A stretch of DNA of 64,000 bases from Dyadobacter jejuensis (GTDB lineage Bacteria; Bacteroidota; Bacteroidia; Cytophagales; Spirosomataceae): contig NZ_QGDT01000001.1 in the NCBI RefSeq assembly GCF_003149085.1, positions 620,001-684,000 of the forward strand, given 5' to 3'. Below the pieces are notes generated by a model that made no database searches, was not told the origin of the DNA, and saw nothing but the letters and a program-made list of their open reading frames with translations. A program made the position numbers and the translations under genes. Shown one piece after another: positions 59,843-64,000 of this stretch (positions are counted from its first letter, which is position 1; every line of letters begins with the position of its first letter).

Positions 59843-61306
59843 TTAGTATGTGAAGTAGATTATCAGGGCTGAAAACAAGATAAATATAAAAATATAAGGG
59901 AAACTGACTTTACTTTCAAACCTCCAAAACACCGGAACATTAAGTGATCGATAGGAATAAGTAGCGGCAAACCAACTTAAAAAAACATAGCCGACTAGCA
60001 TCCCAAAGGGGATAGAATAAGGACCAATGTAGCCACTTAACAACCAGGCAATGGCTATATATAAACACCCTGATATGGAATCGGCGATATGGGTAATGAC
60101 ATGGTTGGTAGATGTATAAGTATGCAGATGCATGGTTCCGAATCGGTTGGCAAAAATAGCAGCTCCGAGCAGGCACCAAAAGTCCATATCTACAAATGCA
60201 ACTTTGGATCCGATTAAGTCCAGAAATGGATTAATTAGTATGGAAACGCAAATGAACCCAAACACAAATACCATATGACTCAATTTCATGGCTCTTTTTA
60301 CAGTTGCTAAAAGTCCGGTTAAATCGTGCTTCACCCTTAAAATGGAGAGCAACGGGATTTTACTGTAAAATGGAGCCATGGATACTTCGCGAATTTGGCT
60401 CATGATTCGTAGAGCCAGTAAATAGGATGCAACGGAAACGCTGCTTCCGAACTGGGCATAGACTAGGGATGTCATACTGGTAACCCCTCCCGACATGAGG
60501 CCGCTTATGCCACTACGCCATGCTGGTGTCCATATTTTCTTTAAGAATTCCATGCCGACTGGTTGACGAATGCTTACGTTCTTAAATAGCCCATTTTCTA
60601 CTCTCCTACATAATATGAAGTCTCTTAAAGCTCCAGCCAATAGCCAAAACTGACTGGCAATCATTAAATTAAGGACGGTTGGGGACCAAATTAGAACCAA
60701 GTAACTACTTAGAATAGTCCCGGCAGAGGTATAGACTTCAACTCTTCTAACTAAAGCAATTTTATTTAGTCCTTCTAAGAAATTTAAGTATAACTTAGAA
60801 TAGAAGACTACACAAGTCGAGACAACTACTATTATCCATGCGATCCACGCTTGCTTTACCTCTTGCACACTAGAAAGTGGCTTAAGCATAGACCAAGTTC
60901 CAAATGTACACAAGAGGGCAAACAATAGGGCAGTAAGCCATCTATAAACGAGTATCATGGACGAAACGATAGAAGTCATTAACGGCAAGTTGCATTCTTT
61001 TTGCTGACTGGTGTCTATTTCTTTTGGATTGGCATATGTGCCAATCTCTGTAGCACCTCCAAAGGCATATGCTATGAAACGAGAAAAAGTTTGCCGAAAG
61101 CCGAAATCCACCAAAAGCTGCATCCCTACAATCGTGGCAAATAGATTCCATAATACATTATCTTCCGGAGTAAACCTGTTTAAAACGAACACTAGAAGTC
61201 CCAGGTTAGTCACTGATCTGGCGGCATAGCTAAGCCAGGTCATTAACGTTGGGGAATTCCAAAGGTCCAGTTTTTTAATTAAGCCATAAAGTGATTGAAT
61301 AGACAT
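59843..61306 (-). CDS. Polysaccharide flippase (Wzx-like, MOP superfamily)
   Basis: A 487-residue integral membrane protein with about twelve hydrophobic segments along its whole length and few soluble loops, matching O-antigen flippases of the MATE/MOP superfamily. The region LVFVLNRFTPEDNVLWNLFA near residues 37-56 followed by VDFGFRQTFSRFIAY is the usual start after the first helix. It should move undecaprenyl-linked repeat units to the periplasm for polymerisation. It lies between the NeuB-like synthase and the GT-B transferase, with 29 and 1 bp gaps. Confidence 0.85.
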   Translation of the reverse strand: MSIQSLYGLIKKLDLWNSPTLMTWLSYAARSVTNLGLLVFVLNRFTPEDNVLWNLFATIVGMQLLVDFGFRQTFSRFIAYAFGGATEIGTYANPKEIDTSQQKECNLPLMTSIVSSMILVYRWLTALLFALLCTFGTWSMLKPLSSVQEVKQAWIAWIIVVVSTCVVFYSKLYLNFLEGLNKIALVRRVEVYTSAGTILSSYLVLIWSPTVLNLMIASQFWLLAGALRDFILCRRVENGLFKNVSIRQPVGMEFLKKIWTPAWRSGISGLMSGGVTSMTSLVYAQFGSSVSVASYLLALRIMSQIREVSMAPFYSKIPLLSILRVKHDLTGLLATVKRAMKLSHMVFVFGFICVSILINPFLDLIGSKVAFVDMDFWCLLGAAIFANRFGTMHLHTYTSTNHVITHIADSISGCLYIAIAWLLSGYIGPYSIPFGMLVGYVFLSWFAATYSYRSLNVPVFWRFESKVSFPYIFIFILFSALIIYFTY

Positions 61307-61335
61307 TACAGATTATTGGGTAATAAATTTAGCAT

Positions 61336-62919
61336 TTAATTATTACCCTTATGGGGGATATACTTGTGATGCTCCATGGTATGAATTTTTTTCGTTTTAT
61401 TTCCACACATAAGCTCCGCCTTTCGAACATCATGGACAAATTGTTTGAACTCGTTATTATAAAGATCGATTGCAACTCCATCGAAATGCACCCAATCCAA
61501 ATTGCCTAACTTAACATGTTTTTCGAGCATTTTTGCCCCTGCTGCTACGGCCAGCATGCAGCCCAATGAACCCACATCATGACTGGAGTATCCCGGTAGT
61601 AGATTGGAGTATTGATTTTGACTTAACTCATCATAATGTCTTACAACAGCAATCTGGCAGGCTTCAGGAGGAGTGGGGTAGGAAGAGGTGCATTGTAAAA
61701 TGAAAAGATTACGATCCGTAAGGAAGTTTTCTAAAATAAAATTTTCATAATCTTTATCGGTAAAGCCTGTTGAAATGATAAGATCCCCTTTAAAATGACT
61801 ACCCACCTTGAGTAAGTAGTTACGGTGGTTGCTGATCGTTGAGGGTAGCTTAATCAAGGGAGGGTCAAACTGGAGCATAAATTCATAAGAATTCCAATCC
61901 AGTACAGAAGTGAACCAGGGGATCTCATTTCGACGACATTCCTCATCTACGAGCTCAAATAAAGATTCGTTAAGTTCAACTGCGGTTCGGTAATCGCGTA
62001 AAGTGTTCCCAAAGGGAGAGTCATATGGTTTGGATAGTTCTTTCTCTGAATAAAAAGAGTCAACATCTCTTTTTTGCAGTTTAATCATATCGGCGCCAGC
62101 TTCTTTGGCCAATTTAATCATTTTTACCAGCCTTTGTGGATCACCAATATGGTTGTTTGTGAATTCGGCTACCACTATAACCTGGTTGCTCTCTTGGCTT
62201 CTTTTCAATACTTGTTGATATAATTCCCGATTGGTTGCAAGTAGTCTAGGTTTATGATCAAATTGGAATTCGCCAATTATCTTATTCAAACCCGTCACCG
62301 AAATTGAACTATAGTTTTTATTACCAACATGTATTAAATTGATATCAGGATAAAACTTGTTAAAGCCTCTTAAAACACTACTAAATACGGATTCTTGAGT
62401 TTTCAAAAAGGCATTTTTGAACTCTAAATCATGCATGTCATAATCATCGTCTTTTAATTTTTCAGATGTAAAATCGAAGCCCAAGAAATAAACTTCGATA
62501 GGTAGATTCAAAAAACCTTGATAAATGGTTAGGAATTTGATAGCGGAAAGTACCGTAAAATCAGTCAGGGTGAATTCCGTGTCCTGAATATAACTAAAAG
62601 GCTGATCCACTATATCTTGACTGCGAGGTTGGTAATTGGCTTCCAGGTGTTGATCGTCCGGAATTTTTAAATGGTCGGGTGCTACATAAAAATCAGCTTT
62701 AAAACCATTTTTTTTTATTTCATTGAAGAAGTCGATTCTATAGAAAAAGGCGACATTTCCGGGAATTATTCTTTCAGAATCATTGAGATTGATAATGAAA
62801 AAATTGTTTAATTTTTCCAGAATTATTTCGTGAACAGATTCTCCCTTACCTATGATAGCTATTTTACTTTTCCCCGATTTTAAAGCGATATTTCTGACTT
62901 GGCTCAAGAAGTTGTCCAT
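61336..62919 (-). CDS. NeuB-family nonulosonate synthase with extra N-terminal domain
   Basis: A 527-residue two-domain protein. Residues about 247-527 form the NeuB TIM barrel (VIVVAEFTNNHIGDPQRLVK, AGADMIKLQKRDVDSFYS, IPWFTSVLDWNSYEF, IKLPSTISNH, LIISTGFTD, LQCTSSYP, LPGYSSHDVGS, KMLEKHVKL), which condenses PEP with an N-acyl mannosamine-type sugar. The C-terminal SAF (antifreeze-like) domain of ordinary NeuB is absent. Residues 1-230 are a separate domain with GKGESV (24-29) and YFLGFDF (144-150), a pattern like DUF115/sialyltransferase-like folds. Its start overlaps the upstream phosphatase gene by 56 bp; no better start is seen. The exact sugar (sialic, legionaminic or other) is unknown. 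Confidence 0.85.
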   Translation of the reverse strand: MDNFLSQVRNIALKSGKSKIAIIGKGESVHEIILEKLNNFFIINLNDSERIIPGNVAFFYRIDFFNEIKKNGFKADFYVAPDHLKIPDDQHLEANYQPRSQDIVDQPFSYIQDTEFTLTDFTVLSAIKFLTIYQGFLNLPIEVYFLGFDFTSEKLKDDDYDMHDLEFKNAFLKTQESVFSSVLRGFNKFYPDINLIHVGNKNYSSISVTGLNKIIGEFQFDHKPRLLATNRELYQQVLKRSQESNQVIVVAEFTNNHIGDPQRLVKMIKLAKEAGADMIKLQKRDVDSFYSEKELSKPYDSPFGNTLRDYRTAVELNESLFELVDEECRRNEIPWFTSVLDWNSYEFMLQFDPPLIKLPSTISNHRNYLLKVGSHFKGDLIISTGFTDKDYENFILENFLTDRNLFILQCTSSYPTPPEACQIAVVRHYDELSQNQYSNLLPGYSSHDVGSLGCMLAVAAGAKMLEKHVKLGNLDWVHFDGVAIDLYNNEFKQFVHDVRKAELMCGNKTKKIHTMEHHKYIPHKGNN

Positions 62920-63544
62920 AGTATGTGGTTTGATTTACAGTGACTGATAAATTATTTTCTAGGGCCAAATTAAGCCCTGGCAGTATATCCCATACCTTCG
63001 CTCCTTTTGGATTTTCAAAGGTGGCGAAAGATCCTGTGATAACATTATACATATTGTATACACAACACCCAATAATCCGATATTCAAAGCCAGGTTCCAA
63101 CTTCAGAATATCTTCCTGCGAAAGACTCGATGAAATACCCGCTATCCGAGACTGAAATCTATTAAACCGATCACCAGTGATCAAATAATTGTCCAGTTCT
63201 GGAAGGGCTAACATTGACTCTTGATGTATACCATTCTTGTAGACTGATACGGCCACTCCCCATTCTTTAAGACCTGAGACAAAGTTTTCAGTTCCGTCAA
63301 TGGGGTCCAAAACAATGACATGGTCCTGAACATAATTTTGCATGTTATTCTCTGGGCTTTCTTCAGATATGAGATAGTACTCAGGACACCATTCACTGAT
63401 ATAAGATTTTATGAGTTGCTCGCATAGCAAATCGCCTTGTGAAACAAAACTATTGTCCTCTTTTAATATTTTAGTGTCACGGAGCTTTATGATTGCTGGA
63501 AGGTGCTGAATAATTATTTCTTTGATATCGGTGCAGATAGACAT
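62864..63544 (-). CDS. Inositol-monophosphatase/CysQ-like phosphatase
   Basis: A 226-residue Mg-dependent phosphatase of the inositol monophosphatase superfamily. The metal motifs are EESPE (near 59-63) and DPIDGTENFVSG (about 76-87). The C-terminal WD motif (AKVWDILPGLNLALENNL) supplies the last metal ligand. The family includes CysQ and inositol phosphatases, but its place between neuA and neuB-like genes suggests a sugar-phosphate substrate, for example removing a 9-phosphate from a nonulosonate. That role is inference. Starts 8 bp after the CMP-sugar synthetase stop and overlaps the next gene by 56 bp. Confidence 0.85.
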   Translation of the reverse strand: MSICTDIKEIIIQHLPAIIKLRDTKILKEDNSFVSQGDLLCEQLIKSYISEWCPEYYLISEESPENNMQNYVQDHVIVLDPIDGTENFVSGLKEWGVAVSVYKNGIHQESMLALPELDNYLITGDRFNRFQSRIAGISSSLSQEDILKLEPGFEYRIIGCCVYNMYNVITGSFATFENPKGAKVWDILPGLNLALENNLSVTVNQTTYYGQLLEPSQKYRFKIGEK

Positions 63545-63552
63545 ATGTGTTT

Positions 63553-64000
63553 TTATATAGTATGATGATTTAAGACTGTCTTTAAGTATATCTGTTCTGC
63601 TATGAAAAAATCAAGATTATTGTCAATATCCATACCTTCTATTTCCGATACGAAGTGAACGGTAGGATTGGGGCCAATAATGCTTCGAAATTCTATCAAG
63701 GTTTTTCTTGGTATAAGGCATAAACCAAAATTAATCGCCGAAATATCGTTGAAATCCTGGCTTCTAGGATGTTTGTCCAATTCAAAGTTTAAGGGTTTGC
63801 CGTCTTTCCAAAGAAAATGTTTTAGAACTGTTGCCGTTACAATGCTACTATTTTTTTCATTGTAATTGTAGGATTGTATACATTTCGAAAAGGTCTCAGG
63901 TTTTATAAAGGGAGATGTGACTGGGGTATATGCAATCAAATCACAATCGGTAGTTTCTCCTAAATGTTTGAAGTATTCATTCGCAGGCGTATTGGACGAG
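63553..64000 (-). CDS. CMP-sugar synthetase (NeuA-like cytidylyltransferase), partial
   Basis: The 3' part of a cytidylyltransferase gene running off the window end. About 149 residues are visible, starting (in frame from 63999) SSNTPANEYFKHLGETTDCD, then LIAYTPVTSPFIKPETFSKC, with SSIVTATVLKHFLWKDGKPL, the segment FGLCLIPRKTLIEF and EGMDIDNNLDFFIAEQIYLK. TPVTSPFI and the terminal IDNxxDF are typical of NeuA/CMP-Kdo synthetases; the N-terminal GGKGxxR-type motif is outside the window. It would activate the product of the NeuB-like enzyme. First visible gene of the minus-strand operon. Confidence 0.82.
   Translation of the reverse strand, partial: SSNTPANEYFKHLGETTDCDLIAYTPVTSPFIKPETFSKCIQSYNYNEKNSSIVTATVLKHFLWKDGKPLNFELDKHPRSQDFNDISAINFGLCLIPRKTLIEFRSIIGPNPTVHFVSEIEGMDIDNNLDFFIAEQIYLKTVLNHHTI

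Noticed and set aside
61336-61500. SAF (antifreeze-like) domain at the end of the NeuB-like protein
   Set aside because: The protein ends about 30 residues after the barrel; no room for the domain, and no adjacent frame encodes it.

Overview
The window looks like a chromosome segment of a Bacteroidota bacterium, most likely of the order Cytophagales. The evidence is a secreted protein with a type IX secretion (T9SS) C-terminal signal, promoters of the TTG / TAnnTTTG type, a single bifunctional Rel, a Wzi-type outer-membrane protein, and a sulfatase / DUF1553 / DUF1501 gene trio. No phage, plasmid or CRISPR array is seen.

Layout. (1) 1-16.3 kb is housekeeping: a beta-propeller protein, a PfkB kinase and an SDR oxidoreductase; then clpX, clpP and tig (minus strand) with an XRE regulator on the other strand; tRNA-Leu(TAG); rel, fur and purA (plus strand); a methyltransferase convergent with a SNF2 helicase. 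Strong hairpin terminators separate most units. (2) 17.0-19.9 kb holds one large T9SS-exported beta-helix protein in AT-rich DNA. (3) 20.5-27.2 kb (minus) is a three-gene unit of sulfatase, planctomycete-type cytochrome c protein and DUF1501 protein, followed by a deletion scar joining an ECF sigma fragment to a truncated GxGYxYP lipoprotein pseudogene. (4) 27.2-34.1 kb is a decayed accessory island ending beside tRNA-Leu(TAA) and tRNA-Gly(GCC). It contains an intact AbiEi/AbiEii toxin-antitoxin pair, a second AbiE pair ruined by a deletion and a stop codon, a Fic protein with its own inverted-repeat operator, and pieces of IS200-like, IS5 and ISL3/ISAon1-like transposases and a GNAT gene. (5) 34.9-41.2 kb: TerC, a 1321-residue SF1 helicase, a DUF1080 protein and a HIT protein. 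(6) 41.2-64.0 kb is a surface-polysaccharide locus. Its plus-strand operon (44.0-54.5 kb) has the initiating sugar-phosphate transferase, glycosyltransferases, a candidate polymerase, an acyltransferase and the complete GDP-heptose set (gmhA, hddA and a fused hddC-gmhB). Its minus-strand operon (57.6-64.0 kb) encodes a CMP-sugar synthetase, an inositol-monophosphatase-like enzyme, a NeuB-like synthase with an extra N-terminal domain, a Wzx flippase and two transferases. A beta-helix protein and an SGNH hydrolase lie between the two operons.

How it works together. Region 6 probably builds a glycan containing a D-manno-heptose and a nonulosonic (sialic-acid-like) sugar, started on undecaprenyl phosphate, flipped by Wzx and polymerised by the 47.5-kb membrane protein. 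Region 4 is the most unusual part. The intact and the ruined AbiE antitoxin genes carry palindromic operators with the same geometry, differing at one symmetric base, and half of a further copy is cut off by an IS5 remnant. This suggests repeated acquisition or duplication of AbiE modules at this site.
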